64,000 nucleotides of DNA, from positions 62,001 to 126,000 of the forward strand of contig JALWGC010000009.1 in assembly GCA_027038835.1 (NCBI GenBank). Direction: 5' to 3'. Shown one piece after another: positions 33,235-43,790 of the stretch (its first letter is position 1; each line of letters starts with the position of its first letter). Source of the DNA: Helicobacteraceae bacterium. GTDB lineage: Bacteria > Campylobacterota > Campylobacteria > Campylobacterales > Sulfurimonadaceae. The notes beneath the pieces are model-generated. The model searched no databases, was not told the DNA's origin, and worked only from the letters and a program-made list of their open reading frames with translations. The translations under genes were made by a program, and so were the position numbers.

Positions 33235-35134
33235 ACTTTATATCCTCTTTTAGCAATTCCTCTTGCGGTTTCCCTATGAAATACCCTTGCAGCTTATCTA
33301 CCCCAAGTTCTATGAGTTTTTTCGCTATCGCCTCGTTTTCTACAAACTCCGCGATAGTAACGGAACCGAACTGTTTCGCTATGGAAACTATGACGCGCAC
33401 GATCGATTCGTATTTTTCGTTTTCCAAAATATCTTTGATTAACGAACCGTCTATTTTGATATAGCGAAAATGGACTTCCGCAAGATTGGAAAAGTTGGAA
33501 TAGCCGCTTCCAAAATCATCCATCGACAACTTGATACCGAGACTTTTCGCCCTTTTGGCGAATTCGACCAAAGTGTCGTAATTTTCAAAATCTTCACTCT
33601 CGAGTATTTCAAGCGTTATCTGTTTGCACAACCCTTCTTGTTCCAGTCTTGTGAAAATATTCTCTCGAATTTGCGCATTTTCGATATCCAGCGACGATAA
33701 ATTGATAGAAAACTCTATTTGAGGGTTGGCTTTGGCTTTTTGTATCACCTTTTCGAACATTATAGATGCGATTTTCGGATATAACTGCGCCTTTTGCGCA
33801 ATATACAGAAAATGATACGGTGCGACGACACTACCGTCTCGCTTACGCATACGCATCAAAGATTCGTACTTCGTCACCTTTTTTGTATGTACATCGTAAA
33901 TCGGCTGGTAATATGTCAAGATCGCATCGTTTTCAATAGCGTAATGGATTTCGTCTATAACCTCTTTTTGCCCTTCTTTACTGTATCTTTGTTTCAGCTC
34001 TTCGGTATATATGCATATCTTTTCATGGCTATCTTTTGCAGCTTTAAGAGCGATTTCCGCAGCAAGCAGCTTGTTGTCTCCTTCGATTTTCGACGACAAT
34101 CCGGCAAAAAAGTTCAAGTAAATCTCATATCCGTTATATACATATTTTTTCTCTTCGAGCTTTTTTATCACCTTCAGCGCTTTAGCTTCCAAGTGAGTGT
34201 ATTCGTATTTTGGATGCAATATGCAAAAACGATCCGCTTCCAACTTGTACAACAAAGTTTCGTCATCGCAGATTTCACGCAACCTTTGCGCGACATAGAT
34301 CAAACATCTATCCCCAAAAGCGATACCGTAAGCGGAATTGATCGATTTGAATCTATATATATCCAAAATAATCAACTCGGCATCTTTGTAACGCTTCAAA
34401 TCGTTCAGTAGTTTTATTCTGCTGTAAAGGTTTGTCAACGGGTCTTTTTCATAAATTTCTTGCAGTTCGCTTTCTTTCTCTTTGACGACTTTATTGAAAT
34501 AACGGATCATGTAAAACACAAGTGCAAAATACAAAGCGGCTATGGCGAGCAACAAGAAAAAAACGGTTTGCGAATTTTTTTTCAAGATATCGAAAATATC
34601 GGCGACGTTTTGCATTTTGCAATCCGCTCCAACGACATATTCCCTACCGTCTTTGGATATTTTCGGAATATACACACTACGAAACTCTCCCCATTTATCT
34701 TTGGTATCGGTAAAAACGGGTTTTTTTATCGCAAGCGCTTTTTTGACATTGGGATCGTCGTAAATATCGAAAGAGTATATATCACTCTTATTTGCATCCA
34801 AATCCTCTTTTTTCGCACTCGAACACGAAAATCGAACTTTCCCGTCCTTATCGATTATAAAAGAATACAAATACTCCAAGTCGGTCTGTTCGACGTATGC
34901 AGAAAGTTTTTTGATATTTTTCAAATCTTCTTTGGGGGAGACGGTTTTAGAAGACAAATCACGGGTATGGTACCCTTCAAGCAAAAAAGGAACGGCATTG
35001 GCGCCGTTGATCAATTTTCTGTCGATAAGATTGAGTATCACTTTCTTGTCTTGTGTATATATAAAATAACCGGCAATCGCAAAAAGGGCGAAATAAACAA
35101 GCGTAAAGATATAAAAAATTTTTTTTGAGTACAT
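33227..35134 (-). CDS. membrane-bound GGDEF-EAL protein, probable c-di-GMP phosphodiesterase
   Basis: A 635-aa signalling protein. Two membrane helices (residues 6-26 and about 190-212) frame a periplasmic sensor of Cache type. The GGDEF domain (about 230-390) is degenerate: the signature loop is EADRF instead of GGDEF, so it makes no c-di-GMP. The EAL domain (395-630) looks active: YESLMRM (ESL for EAL), NLSSLDIEN, DDFGSGYSNFSNL and LQGYFIGKP. It would lower c-di-GMP in response to an outside signal and so favour motility. It overlaps the fusion gene downstream by eight bases. Confidence 0.9.
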   Translation of the reverse strand: MYSKKIFYIFTLVYFALFAIAGYFIYTQDKKVILNLIDRKLINGANAVPFLLEGYHTRDLSSKTVSPKEDLKNIKKLSAYVEQTDLEYLYSFIIDKDGKVRFSCSSAKKEDLDANKSDIYSFDIYDDPNVKKALAIKKPVFTDTKDKWGEFRSVYIPKISKDGREYVVGADCKMQNVADIFDILKKNSQTVFFLLLAIAALYFALVFYMIRYFNKVVKEKESELQEIYEKDPLTNLYSRIKLLNDLKRYKDAELIILDIYRFKSINSAYGIAFGDRCLIYVAQRLREICDDETLLYKLEADRFCILHPKYEYTHLEAKALKVIKKLEEKKYVYNGYEIYLNFFAGLSSKIEGDNKLLAAEIALKAAKDSHEKICIYTEELKQRYSKEGQKEVIDEIHYAIENDAILTYYQPIYDVHTKKVTKYESLMRMRKRDGSVVAPYHFLYIAQKAQLYPKIASIMFEKVIQKAKANPQIEFSINLSSLDIENAQIRENIFTRLEQEGLCKQITLEILESEDFENYDTLVEFAKRAKSLGIKLSMDDFGSGYSNFSNLAEVHFRYIKIDGSLIKDILENEKYESIVRVIVSIAKQFGSVTIAEFVENEAIAKKLIELGVDKLQGYFIGKPQEELLKEDIKFV

Positions 35135-35219
35135 AAAAGTTCTCGATTCTTATTATAAATTTCACTCTATTGTACAAAATTCTACTTTAATCCTCTATAA
35201 ATAACATACAAAAAACTAT

Positions 35220-35978
35220 TCATGCCTGAAAAAGCGTACCCCCTTGGTGTTTTCCTTGAAGCAAAAACGCCTTGACGTCACTTAGGTCGAAACCGCTTGA
35301 GAGGTAGGTATCGATACCGTTTTGAAGCAGATAGGACGCCGCTTTGAGCTTGGTTACAATCCCGCCGGTGGCGAATACGTTGTTAGGAGTAACTTCTTTT
35401 TCCAACTCTTCAAGCGGAATCTCTTTTACCACTTTCAATACTTTGGCGTCTTTGTGTTTTCTTGGGTCTTTGTCGTAGTAAGCGTCGATATCGGAGAGGA
35501 TGACAAGCATGTCGGCATCCGCCATTTTGGCTATGTAGGCCGAAAGCTGGTCGTTATCTCCCACTACAAGTTCTTCGGTAGCGGTTGCGTCGTTTTCATT
35601 GACGATGGGAACCACTCCGTTTTGCAGCAACGTATCGACGGTGTTTCGTACACGTTGCAAATCCCCTTGCTTGTTCAAGTTCGCCGCCGTTACAAGGACT
35701 TGCGCGACAACCGTTTCGAAGCGCTCGAACTTCTTGGCGTACTTTTTCATAAGTATTGGCTGACCGATAGCCGCCAAAGCCTGTTTGTTCCTCACTACCC
35801 CTCTATCGAGTTTGAGTTTCGTATAACCTGCCGCTACCGCTCCGGAACTGACCAAAATCACCTCGTTGTTTTTTTTCAACTCGGCTATGAACTCCACCAA
35901 ATCCGCCATACGTTTTAGCGCTATGGAATCGTTCTCGGTCAGTACCGCGCTACCGACTTTTATCACTATCCGCTTCAT
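35220..35978 (-). CDS. proB: glutamate 5-kinase
   Basis: First step of proline synthesis from glutamate. The 252-aa protein has the amino-acid kinase fold: [46 protein letters not shown] and GTGGIVTK-like [12 protein letters not shown]. It lacks the C-terminal PUA domain, so it is the short form as in other Campylobacterota. Two bases behind obg. Confidence 0.95.
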   Translation of the reverse strand: MKRIVIKVGSAVLTENDSIALKRMADLVEFIAELKKNNEVILVSSGAVAAGYTKLKLDRGVVRNKQALAAIGQPILMKKYAKKFERFETVVAQVLVTAANLNKQGDLQRVRNTVDTLLQNGVVPIVNENDATATEELVVGDNDQLSAYIAKMADADMLVILSDIDAYYDKDPRKHKDAKVLKVVKEIPLEELEKEVTPNNVFATGGIVTKLKAASYLLQNGIDTYLSSGFDLSDVKAFLLQGKHQGGTLFQA

Positions 35979-35980
35979 CG

Positions 35981-37096
35981 CTACTCGCTTAGAGCCGCTT
36001 TTCGCTGTGTATCGACAAGGTTGAAAAGTGCGTACTTCAGTGCTTCTATGTTCTTGTTCGTCGCAGAAGAGATAGGTGCGATAAAATATGGTAAAGATTT
36101 ATCGAACCCCAACGTCTCGTCCGCACTCTCTTGTATGAAATAAGGCAATGAAGCATCGAAATCGTACTTCGAAGTTCGAGACGACTCCAGCCCTTGCGAA
36201 CGAATGAAACCCTCCACTTTTTGCGACAACTCTTCATGTGGAACGATGTCGCAGCGAGTAAGTGCGATGGCATACGCCGAATCGGCAAGTACCTCGCTGA
36301 AATTCGCTACCTCTTTTTTAAGCGTATCTATCTGCTCGTCAAGCTCTCTGTATGAAGCCAAATCCACCATAAATAAAAGTGTTTTGGTTCGCTCGATATG
36401 CTTCAAAAACTCTATACCAAGCCCTTTTCCTTCACTCGCTCCGCCGATAATTCCGGGGATATCCGCCATGATAAAGCTCTCGAAATCCCCGATGTTTACT
36501 TGACCGAGCTTTGGAGTAAGCGTCGTGAACTCGTAGTTGGCTATTTCCGGTTTTGCGTTGGAAACGACCGAGATAAGTGTCGATTTACCGACGTTTGGAA
36601 ACCCCACCAAGCCGACATCGGCTATGAGTTTGAGCTCCAAACGAAGCGACTTCGTCTCTCCCGGTTCACCCGGTTGCGCATAGGTCGGACGTTGGTTTGT
36701 AGCCGATTTGAAATGGGTGTTGCCAAGTCCGCCGCGCCCCCCTTTGAGTAGTACCACTTCATCGCCGTCGTTGACCAAGTCGGCTACTATCTCGCCGCTT
36801 TCTTCATCAAATATCTGCGTACCCGGCGGTACCACTATCACTTTTGCCGGAGCCGATTTTCCCGTCATGTTGCTTCCCATTCCGGGTCTGCCGTTTTCGG
36901 CTTTTATGTGCATATTGTTGTGAAAGTGGCTAAATGCGTGTGTGTTGTTGTCGCAACGAAAGACGATATCGCCTCCCTTACCGCCGTCACCGCCGTTTGG
37001 TCCACCGTTTAGAACGAACTTTTCCCGTCTAAACGCGACACATCCCGCACCGCCTTTTCCTGAGCTTACTTTGATTTTGACACTATCTTTGAACAT
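35981..37096 (-). CDS. obg: Obg/CgtA family GTPase
   Basis: GTPase involved in large-subunit ribosome assembly and stress. The 371-aa protein has the Gly-rich Obg domain ([31 protein letters not shown]), the G1 motif [11 protein letters not shown]3 [16 protein letters not shown] and G4-like TRCD. Lies between rpmA (with a hairpin in the gap) and proB, the usual order rplU-rpmA-obg-proB. Confidence 0.97.
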   Translation of the reverse strand: MFKDSVKIKVSSGKGGAGCVAFRREKFVLNGGPNGGDGGKGGDIVFRCDNNTHAFSHFHNNMHIKAENGRPGMGSNMTGKSAPAKVIVVPPGTQIFDEESGEIVADLVNDGDEVVLLKGGRGGLGNTHFKSATNQRPTYAQPGEPGETKSLRLELKLIADVGLVGFPNVGKSTLISVVSNAKPEIANYEFTTLTPKLGQVNIGDFESFIMADIPGIIGGASEGKGLGIEFLKHIERTKTLLFMVDLASYRELDEQIDTLKKEVANFSEVLADSAYAIALTRCDIVPHEELSQKVEGFIRSQGLESSRTSKYDFDASLPYFIQESADETLGFDKSLPYFIAPISSATNKNIEALKYALFNLVDTQRKAALSE

Positions 37097-37179
37097 CGAT
37101 TACCTTTAAATACTTAAAAATCGGTCTTAACATTATAACGGTAACAACAGATTTTTAAATATTTTGAAAAAGTGGAAAG

Positions 37180-37202
37180 TTTTGGGCAAAAAGCCCAAAA
37201 AG
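37180..37202 (-). terminator. hairpin between rpmA and obg
   Basis: TTTTGGGC / GCCCAAAA stem with an A-rich (T-rich on minus) 5-base loop. The base run after it on the minus strand is CTTTCCACTTTTTC, so it may work as a weak terminator or attenuator lowering obg against rplU-rpmA. Confidence 0.5.
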
Positions 37203-37210
37203 GTGTAGAA

Positions 37211-37468
37211 TTATGCAGCTGGAACGACGGAAACTTGCTGTCGTTTTTTGTCTTTTCTCTCAAATCTGACAACACCGTCAACAAGAGCGTAGATTGTGTG
37301 GTCTTTACCCATACCTACGTTTTGTCCCGGATGAACTTTCGTTCCTCTTTGTCTGATGATGATGTTTCCAGCTATAACGCTCTCACCGCCGAATTTTTTC
37401 ACGCCCAGTCTTCTACCGGCTGAATCACGGTTATTCTGTGTACTACCCTGACCTTTCTTATGTGCCAT
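37211..37468 (-). CDS. rpmA: 50S ribosomal protein L27
   Basis: L27, 85 aa, begins [20 protein letters not shown] with the tail that reaches the peptidyl-transferase centre, then [18 protein letters not shown]. No N-terminal extension for protease processing as found in Firmicutes. Twenty-five bases after rplU. Confidence 0.97.
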   Translation of the reverse strand: MAHKKGQGSTQNNRDSAGRRLGVKKFGGESVIAGNIIIRQRGTKVHPGQNVGMGKDHTIYALVDGVVRFERKDKKRQQVSVVPAA

Positions 37469-37493
37469 GACTTAACTCCTTGTTAAATTTCGC

Positions 37494-37802
37494 TTACGCA
37501 GCAATTTTTGTTATGCGGACTCTTGTGAAATCTCTTCTAAAACCTCTTTTCGTTTTAGAATCTTTTCTTCGTCTTTTTTTGAAAGTGATAACTTTTTTAT
37601 CACGCCCTTCGTTGATCACTTCAGCAGTGACTTTCGCACCTTCGACAAAAGGTGTTCCTACTTTAAGTTCGCCGTTGTTGACGGCAAGTACTTCCGTGAT
37701 TTCGATAGTAGCTTTAGGCTCGAGAGACATCTTGTCGAGTTTGAGGATATCCCCCTCTTGCACTTTATACTGCTTACCACCGTTTTTGATAATTGCGTAC
37801 AT
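37494..37802 (-). CDS. rplU: 50S ribosomal protein L21
   Basis: L21, 102 aa: [18 protein letters not shown] at the N terminus and [16 protein letters not shown] basic region near the C terminus. First gene of the rplU-rpmA-obg-proB run. Upstream spacer 37803-37914 is AT-rich and holds its promoter; I see no further gene there. Confidence 0.97.
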   Translation of the reverse strand: MYAIIKNGGKQYKVQEGDILKLDKMSLEPKATIEITEVLAVNNGELKVGTPFVEGAKVTAEVINEGRDKKVITFKKRRRKDSKTKRGFRRDFTRVRITKIAA

Positions 37803-37914
37803 CTATGGTCCTTCTTTAATACTGTAATTCTACAAAAAGTTCGGAATTATACCAAAACAACAATTAAGTTTTGATTAAATCAAAAGCTTATCTTGTCGAT
37901 GTGTTACTTGTCGT

Positions 37915-38295
37915 TCATTCCGCTATCGCTATGGCGTCTATCTCCACAAGCGCGTTTTTCGGTAGCGTTTTTACCGCTACGGTACTGCGTGCAGGTTTGT
38001 GTGTTCCAAATGCCGCTTCGTACACTTCGTTAACTGCGGCAAAATCGTTCATATCCGCCAAGAAAATGGTCGTTTTTATCACTTTATCCATGCTGCTACC
38101 GCTTGCTTGCAAAACCGCTTCGAGGTTACTAAGCACCTGTTTTGCCTGCAAAATGACGTTTTCTTTCAAAATGGCATCGTCACCGTCTGGTTTTAGAGCG
38201 ATTTGCCCGGAAGTGTAGACAAGTCCGCCGTGTACCACCGCTTGAGAGTAAGGTCCTATCGCACTTGGTGCATTTTGTGTTTGGGTAAATTTCAT
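37915..38295 (-). CDS. ridA: RidA family reactive enamine/imine deaminase
   Basis: Hydrolyses enamine/imine intermediates from PLP enzymes. The 126-aa protein has IGPYSQAVVHGGLVYTSGQI and PARSTVAVKTLP, with the conserved Arg that binds the carboxylate, and ends VEIDAIAI. It overlaps the thioredoxin-like gene upstream by ATGA. Confidence 0.94.
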   Translation of the reverse strand: MKFTQTQNAPSAIGPYSQAVVHGGLVYTSGQIALKPDGDDAILKENVILQAKQVLSNLEAVLQASGSSMDKVIKTTIFLADMNDFAAVNEVYEAAFGTHKPARSTVAVKTLPKNALVEIDAIAIAE

Positions 38296-38684
38296 TTTTT
38301 CATCTCCTTTAGTGTCGTGTTGAGTAAAAGTAAAAAGATATCTTTTGGAAAATATCCTATATCTTCGTAAAAATAGTTCGCTTTGTCGAAAATGACGTAG
38401 TGTCTTGGAACGGGTCTGTCTTTGAATATTTTGGGAATATCGTCAAACCCTCGCACAAGATGCACGCAAACGAAGTTTTTATCGAGTTTGTTTATCACCT
38501 CTTTCTCTTTGAGTGTGGTTCTCTCGAATTTTTCACACCATGGGCACTCCGGCGCGCTGATGAACACATAAAGCGGTTTATCGGTTTTTTTCGAAATTTT
38601 CTTAGCGTTTTCAAACCCTTCCACCCAGTGTATCTGCGCGCCAAAAAGGCTTATCGCCGTCAAAAGTATGAGCAAAATTTTCAT
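38292..38684 (-). CDS. periplasmic thioredoxin-fold protein with CPWC
   Basis: A 130-aa protein with a signal peptide (KILLILLTAISLFGA) and a thioredoxin-like domain with the active pair CPWC in ISAPECPWCEKFERTTL; this is the DUF255/thioredoxin-7 style of short reductase. RPVPRHYVIFD has the cis-Pro. Probably a periplasmic thiol oxidoreductase. Overlaps both neighbours (dapE, ridA) by four bases. Confidence 0.85.
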   Translation of the reverse strand: MKILLILLTAISLFGAQIHWVEGFENAKKISKKTDKPLYVFISAPECPWCEKFERTTLKEKEVINKLDKNFVCVHLVRGFDDIPKIFKDRPVPRHYVIFDKANYFYEDIGYFPKDIFLLLLNTTLKEMKK

Positions 38685-39784
38685 TTCCAGTCCTTTATCA
38701 GTTTCTCAAACACTCTATACAGTCCAATCACCTCATCTTTGTGCGTTCGCTCGTTGACTGAGTGGATAGTGTCGTTTTTCACGCCGAACTCTATCACTTT
38801 TATCCCCTTTGGCGCCATAAATCTCGCATCGCTCGTTCCCCCTGCGGTGGAGTGTTTCGGTTTTACTCCCGTTACCGACTCTATCGCTTTGTCGATGTTC
38901 TCGACTATCTTCGTGTCGGTATCGGTCATAAACGGGTAAGAGCCTTGTGTCAAACGTAAATCGTACTGCAAATCCCCCAAAACGTTCTCAAGCAAATCGA
39001 GAATCTCTTTTTGGGTCGTCTTGGTGCTGTTTCGTACATTGAACATCATATCGAGTCTATCGGGTGTAACGTTTGTCACTTGCATACCGGAACGGATATC
39101 GGTAATCACGAAACGGCTTGGAGCGAAAAACTCATCGCCGCTATCGAGCTCCTTTCCGGCAAGAAGCGCAAGTCGAGGCGCTATTTCATGGATAGGGTTG
39201 ATCGCTTTTTCCGGATACGCCGCATGCCCTTGTTTCCCAAAGATAGTCAAATACCCGTTTATCGAACCTCTTCGCCCCACTTTTATCGCATCACCGAAGC
39301 GCTCTTCACAAGTCGGCTCGGCAACGACGGCATAATCGGGAAGCAAACCGTTCTCTTGCAAGTACTCAAGCACGATTTTCGTTCCAAACTCCGCTTCCCC
39401 CTCTTCATCGCTCGTAAGCAACAACGAAAGTGTTCCGCTAAAGTTTTTTGCCTCTTTGAGCGCTTGCAAAAACGCCGCCACACCGCTTTTCATATCTTGC
39501 GCACCACGGGCGAAAATATACCCTTCCACATCTTCATGCGGGTCGTATGGATCGAAAGTCCACCCCTCGCCTGCCGGTACGACATCGACATGCCCTGCAA
39601 AACAGAGGTGATCTCCCTCGCCGAATTTTTTATAGACAAACAGGTTCTTCACCCCCTCTTTATCGATTCGAACCGCTTCCCAGTCGCTTCCAAGATACTC
39701 CTGCACAAAATCGAGCAATCCCCCGTCATCGGGCGTTTCACTTTTTTTTGAAAGAATATATTTAAAAAGCTCTATAATCTCCAT
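38681..39784 (-). CDS. dapE: succinyl-diaminopimelate desuccinylase
   Basis: Zinc hydrolase of lysine/diaminopimelate synthesis, needed for peptidoglycan. The 367-aa protein has CFAGHVDVVPAG with the first metal His and Asp, ARGAQDMKSG, the general base in TSDEEGEAEFGT, and C-terminal STAGGTSDARFM. Leads the overlapping set dapE-thioredoxin-ridA. Confidence 0.95.
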   Translation of the reverse strand: MEIIELFKYILSKKSETPDDGGLLDFVQEYLGSDWEAVRIDKEGVKNLFVYKKFGEGDHLCFAGHVDVVPAGEGWTFDPYDPHEDVEGYIFARGAQDMKSGVAAFLQALKEAKNFSGTLSLLLTSDEEGEAEFGTKIVLEYLQENGLLPDYAVVAEPTCEERFGDAIKVGRRGSINGYLTIFGKQGHAAYPEKAINPIHEIAPRLALLAGKELDSGDEFFAPSRFVITDIRSGMQVTNVTPDRLDMMFNVRNSTKTTQKEILDLLENVLGDLQYDLRLTQGSYPFMTDTDTKIVENIDKAIESVTGVKPKHSTAGGTSDARFMAPKGIKVIEFGVKNDTIHSVNERTHKDEVIGLYRVFEKLIKDWK

Positions 39785-39787
39785 GTG

Positions 39788-40138
39788 CTACTTTCTTGTA
39801 GGGTTGTCGTAAAAGATATACGGAGTCGAATAATCGCTTATCTCGAAATAGACTTTCAATTTTTCGTCATCGTCGAGGATATAATTGAAATTTTTATCGA
39901 TATAGCCGTATCCGTAGCGGTAGTTTCTCGGTGTCGTGTCATCAGTTCCAAGGGCGGTCGAGAGTTTATCGACCTTTATGAACCGCTTAACGAGTTTACC
40001 GCCCATGTAGATATCGAGCACACCGTTCGTTCCTGTCCAGTTTTGGATTTTTCTACCGAGTTTGTTTTGGCTCTCTTGGGTACAGCCAGAAACCAAAAGC
40101 AACAGTACCAAAAAAAACACTCCACTTAACTTCTTCAT
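39788..40138 (-). CDS. small lipoprotein
   Basis: A 116-aa protein with a lipoprotein signal peptide, lipobox LVSGC, then a short basic mature part with YRYGYGYIDKNFNYILDDDE. I do not recognise the family. The ATG at 40138 (MKKLSGVFF) is chosen because it starts the signal peptide directly; an earlier frame-open ATG at 40156 would add six residues. It sits just upstream of dapE. Confidence 0.7.
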   Translation of the reverse strand: MKKLSGVFFLVLLLLVSGCTQESQNKLGRKIQNWTGTNGVLDIYMGGKLVKRFIKVDKLSTALGTDDTTPRNYRYGYGYIDKNFNYILDDDEKLKVYFEISDYSTPYIFYDNPTRK

Positions 40139-40242
40139 CTTTTGTCCCTTTTGCATTTTTCTTGCTTGGATTATACCAAAAACTCATCGTAAGTCTGCAG
40201 ATTGATACCACAATCGAAAAATTTTTTATCGTTATACAACTT

Positions 40243-43221
40243 TTACACACCGTCTCTCAACTGCTCTTCGTAATCAAGTTCGAGTCCGTTGGAGGTCATA
40301 ATGAACCCTTTGACTTTGATCTTACCCTCATGAATCGCTTTGTGATGCTCTTTGCAAAGGGGGATGAGATTGTGCATATGGTCTTTGTGAAAATGCCCTA
40401 TAAAACCTCTTTTATCGGCTCGGTTTTTTTCGCTTATATGGTGCACATCCTCCGCGACAGCGCCGCAGATGACACACTTGGTGATATAAAGGTTCTTGTT
40501 GTAGCGGCTCGTTTTGGCTTTGGTAAGCAGTTCGAGCTCATCGAAATCGTTAGCGAGTTTTTTCCGTATCGCGTTGGCGGTTTGGAGGAAATCTTTATCC
40601 ATGTGGAGCGACTTGGCGAACTCAAGCCCATAAATACTGCTTCCGCTTCCCCCTTGAAGCACACGATTGAAAACGAGCTTGTCCTCTTTTTCATCGTATT
40701 CGACGCTCAGGTGGAGGTCTATCACCCCTTTGAGTCTGCGTATCTCCTCCATTGTAGAGAGTTGGTGCAAATGGGTTGCGAACAAGAAAAGCGAACGCAT
40801 CTTCGCTAATTTTATGATTGCCGAGGCGACTATCGCGACCCCCGAAAGCGTCTCCGTCCCATGACTTATCTCATCACCCAAGACGATACTTTTAACACCG
40901 GCTCGGTTGAAGATGTTCTTTAGTTCCAGCATCTCCACGGCAAAAGTGGAGAGCCCTTTGGCAAGGTTGTCTTTGGAAACGATGCGGGTAAAAAGGGACT
41001 CGAACAAACTCAACTTCATCGCACTACAAGGAACGAAAAAGCCGCTTTGTGCCATCAACACCGCAATACCGATGCTTTTCATCAAAGAACTTTTTCCGCT
41101 TGAGTTGATCCCATAGAGCAACACCCCTTGTACATCATGCCCGTCACACACGTCCACATCGAGCATCACCGTGTTTGGATGGGGCAAGTCGATATACTCT
41201 CTATTTCCCATCACGATATCGTTTGGAACATAGATGCCTCCTCGCTCTTGTACCTCTATAAGCGGATGGCGAAGCTGCATGATTTGCAAAAAGTTCTCAT
41301 CCTCTTTGACATCGACTATGCTTGGACGGGCATAATTGTACATCTGCGCGACCTTCGCCGAGCTTACCGCCACGTCCAAATCGGCGATATATGCGATGAT
41401 GCGTTCAAACAAAAGGGAATACCGCCTCTCAAATACCTCTTGAAGCGCGACGAACTTCTCCTTTACAAGCGAAACTATCTTGACGCGATTTTTCATCAGT
41501 TTGTTCGAAATTGCATCGGTATAGGGGGAGGTTATCTTGACGGTATTTGTCAGTTTTTTGACATTGAATTCGTCAAAATCGACCCGCTCGCCATCGATAC
41601 GCATAGAGGTTTTGTAAAACTCCTCCGCAATGAGCGAAAAACGGTTTTTACTCAAACTGATGTAATACCCCTCTTTTTCAAGTAGTCCAAGGGTTACGAA
41701 ACGGTTGTTTCTCGCAGCGGCGTTTTTCTCTTCGAGAAGCTCTTCGATTTTGTCCGTAACGGCTGCGAATTTTTCCAAAAGAGTTTCATTTTGAGCTACA
41801 AGCGTGTCTATCGACTCATCCACTCCCCTCATTAGGAAATTATCATCTATCGTGTTGATCGTAAAACGGCGGGAAACATCGAGGTCTATCGACTTGGCGA
41901 TGTCGCGCAAGAACTCGTCTATTTCGAAATCGCTAAAAGGGGTCTTTTGGATTTTATGCTTCTTGACATAAGCCATAATCTCTTTCAAAGCAAGAAGGGA
42001 GTCGTATATGTGGTTCATCTCAAACGGATGTAGCCGCGCTACCTCCATACGTCTTGAAAGGCGCTCCAAGTCGTAGATACCGCGCAACTCTTCGTCCAAA
42101 TAGCGCGTGTGGTTTTGCACCCGCTCTATAAGGTTGTAGCGACGTTGGAGTTCCTCTTTTTTGATGATGGGATTGAGCAGTCGCTCTTTTAAAAGCCGCT
42201 TGCCGATTGCGGTGGAGCTTTTATCGAGCAGTTTCAAGACGGTAAACTCTTTTCTATCGCGCGAGATGATTCCGAGTTGTTCAAGCGCGTTGTTGCCAAG
42301 GTACATGAACTTGGAATTTTCTATGAGTTTTGGTAGTGTGAGCTTTTGGACGATGTGGTAATCGTGTTCGATGATAAAACGGATGAGAATCGCAAGCGAT
42401 TCGGTTATCATGGGGTTTCGTTCCAAATCGAGATGCTCTATGGGGCTTAAAAGACTTCTAATTTGAAATATCTCTTTAAACAGCTCGTTTTGCATCGCAA
42501 TCTTGACGCGGTTGTGGTTGATGCTGTAGGTGAAACGCTCCGGAATTTCAAGGTACTCGAGAACATGTTTTTGACTCTCGACACCATCGAGAAACGTCAA
42601 GATAACTTCGCTCGTTTTATAGACGTTCAAAAGGTTGAACACCTCATCGAGTGCGTAAGTCGGGTCTTCGCTGACCCCGTGAGCTTCATAAAGATAGCTT
42701 TTACCCGTCGTTACGTCGATGGCGCTGTAACCAAGCGTGTAGATACCTTTGTAACTATCGACGATAATCGAAACGATGTAGTTTTCGTTGTTGTCTATAA
42801 GATAGTCGAAATTCGTCCCGGGGGAGATGATTTGTGCCAAATAGCGGCTGACTTTTGGCGGTACGCCTTTTTGTCTGATGACGACGATGGTGTATTTTTC
42901 CTCTTGGATAAGGCGGGAGAGATAACGCTCGAAACTCACAGCAGGCACACCCGCCAAAAGGGGGTTTTTCACCGAATTTTCGATAATCGATTTGTTCTTC
43001 TTCGTCAATTGGATGTTGAGGATTTCGGCTATCTCTTTGGCTTTTCCGATGCGAAGCTCGTCGTTGTTGACCTCATAGACTTCGAAAAACGTGCCTATCT
43101 CCATGAAAACGACGGTATCTTTACCGTAACGCTCTTCGAAATATCGTTGCAGTTCGAAATAGATTTCGGTCAAAAGTTTCTCTTTGGAGTTTATAAGAGC
43201 GTTTAGCTGTTTTTTGTCCAT
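40243..43221 (-). CDS. MutS7-type mismatch repair protein with C-terminal HNH nuclease
   Basis: A 992-aa MutS. The N-terminal mismatch-binding domain keeps the Phe-x-Glu wedge in [12 protein letters not shown]; the ATPase has Walker [14 protein letters not shown] and Walker [12 protein letters not shown]. The last ~80 residues are an HNH domain with two zinc-type Cys pairs: CVIC at 916-919, VHHI at 926-929, HNLIPLC at 950-956, EHH at 958-960. MutS7 is the subfamily reported in Campylobacterota, giant viruses (Mimivirus) and octocoral mitochondria, where fusion to HNH gives a self-contained nicking repair factor. No mutL is near. Stands alone on the minus strand. Confidence 0.9.
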   Translation of the reverse strand: MDKKQLNALINSKEKLLTEIYFELQRYFEERYGKDTVVFMEIGTFFEVYEVNNDELRIGKAKEIAEILNIQLTKKNKSIIENSVKNPLLAGVPAVSFERYLSRLIQEEKYTIVVIRQKGVPPKVSRYLAQIISPGTNFDYLIDNNENYIVSIIVDSYKGIYTLGYSAIDVTTGKSYLYEAHGVSEDPTYALDEVFNLLNVYKTSEVILTFLDGVESQKHVLEYLEIPERFTYSINHNRVKIAMQNELFKEIFQIRSLLSPIEHLDLERNPMITESLAILIRFIIEHDYHIVQKLTLPKLIENSKFMYLGNNALEQLGIISRDRKEFTVLKLLDKSSTAIGKRLLKERLLNPIIKKEELQRRYNLIERVQNHTRYLDEELRGIYDLERLSRRMEVARLHPFEMNHIYDSLLALKEIMAYVKKHKIQKTPFSDFEIDEFLRDIAKSIDLDVSRRFTINTIDDNFLMRGVDESIDTLVAQNETLLEKFAAVTDKIEELLEEKNAAARNNRFVTLGLLEKEGYYISLSKNRFSLIAEEFYKTSMRIDGERVDFDEFNVKKLTNTVKITSPYTDAISNKLMKNRVKIVSLVKEKFVALQEVFERRYSLLFERIIAYIADLDVAVSSAKVAQMYNYARPSIVDVKEDENFLQIMQLRHPLIEVQERGGIYVPNDIVMGNREYIDLPHPNTVMLDVDVCDGHDVQGVLLYGINSSGKSSLMKSIGIAVLMAQSGFFVPCSAMKLSLFESLFTRIVSKDNLAKGLSTFAVEMLELKNIFNRAGVKSIVLGDEISHGTETLSGVAIVASAIIKLAKMRSLFLFATHLHQLSTMEEIRRLKGVIDLHLSVEYDEKEDKLVFNRVLQGGSGSSIYGLEFAKSLHMDKDFLQTANAIRKKLANDFDELELLTKAKTSRYNKNLYITKCVICGAVAEDVHHISEKNRADKRGFIGHFHKDHMHNLIPLCKEHHKAIHEGKIKVKGFIMTSNGLELDYEEQLRDGV

Positions 43222-43298
43222 GAAAAGCCTGTAATTTTTTTAAGAGATATTATACCAAACCAAAGATTAAACCCGATTTTGAAAAGAGAAGAAAGAAA

Positions 43299-43334
43299 AA
43301 AAGCCCCATGCCTGAAACAGACACGGAGCTTTTT
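43299..43334 (-). terminator. rho-independent terminator after the cold-shock gene
   Basis: Imperfect long stem, minus strand AAAGCTCCGTGTCTG, loop TTT, CAGGCATGGGGCTTT followed by TTTT; several G-T pairs in the middle. Placed about 25 bases after the csp stop. Confidence 0.75.
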
Positions 43335-43357
43335 GGTGTAAACGACTTGAAAGTGTT

Positions 43358-43579
43358 TTAGTTAAGTGGTGTAACGTTTTGAGCCTGTGGGCCTTTTTGA
43401 CCTTCACCGATCTCGAAAGTTACCGCTTGACCTTCGGCCAAAGAAACACGTCCGGGGTGTGTTTTGTTTACTTGACGAAAGTGAACGAACACATCGTCCC
43501 CGCCGTTTTCTTGTTGGATAAATCCGTAGCCTTTTTCGTCATTGAACCATTTAACGGTTCCGTTTAGCAATTCTGCCAT
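43358..43579 (-). CDS. cold-shock domain protein
   Basis: A 73-aa CspA-family RNA chaperone with [15 protein letters not shown] (RNP1) and DVFVHF (RNP2). ATG at 43579 has AGAGG eight bases upstream; an earlier frame-open start at 43618 lacks family residues. The roughly 200-base spacer up to rpsO holds a long 5' untranslated region, as is common for cold-shock genes, plus the rpsO terminator. Confidence 0.95.
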   Translation of the reverse strand: MAELLNGTVKWFNDEKGYGFIQQENGGDDVFVHFRQVNKTHPGRVSLAEGQAVTFEIGEGQKGPQAQNVTPLN

Positions 43580-43752
43580 GTGTACCTCTGTTAGGGTGGA
43601 TATACGATACATCCGCATTTAAGGAAGTAAAGGAGTAAAAAACAAAAAAGAAAGACTTCGTTATTTTTTAAACATACGCATTGTAGCTGGTTTTGTAAAT
43701 AAAAGCAAATTTTTGAGAAGTTTTTGAAAAAGAATGGAAAAAGAGGGAAAAA

Positions 43753-43772
43753 CAAACCCGAAAAAGGGTTTG
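43753..43772 (-). terminator. rho-independent terminator after rpsO
   Basis: CAAACCC / GGGTTTG seven-base stem with a six-base loop, followed on the minus strand by TTTTT. Ends the rpsO transcript. Confidence 0.8.
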
Positions 43773-43790
43773 CGGTGTTTGTGCCAAACG

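Noticed and set aside
43580-43790. A hidden small gene in the csp-rpsO spacer
   Set aside because: No frame with start signal; the stretch has the rpsO terminator and what looks like a long cold-shock leader.
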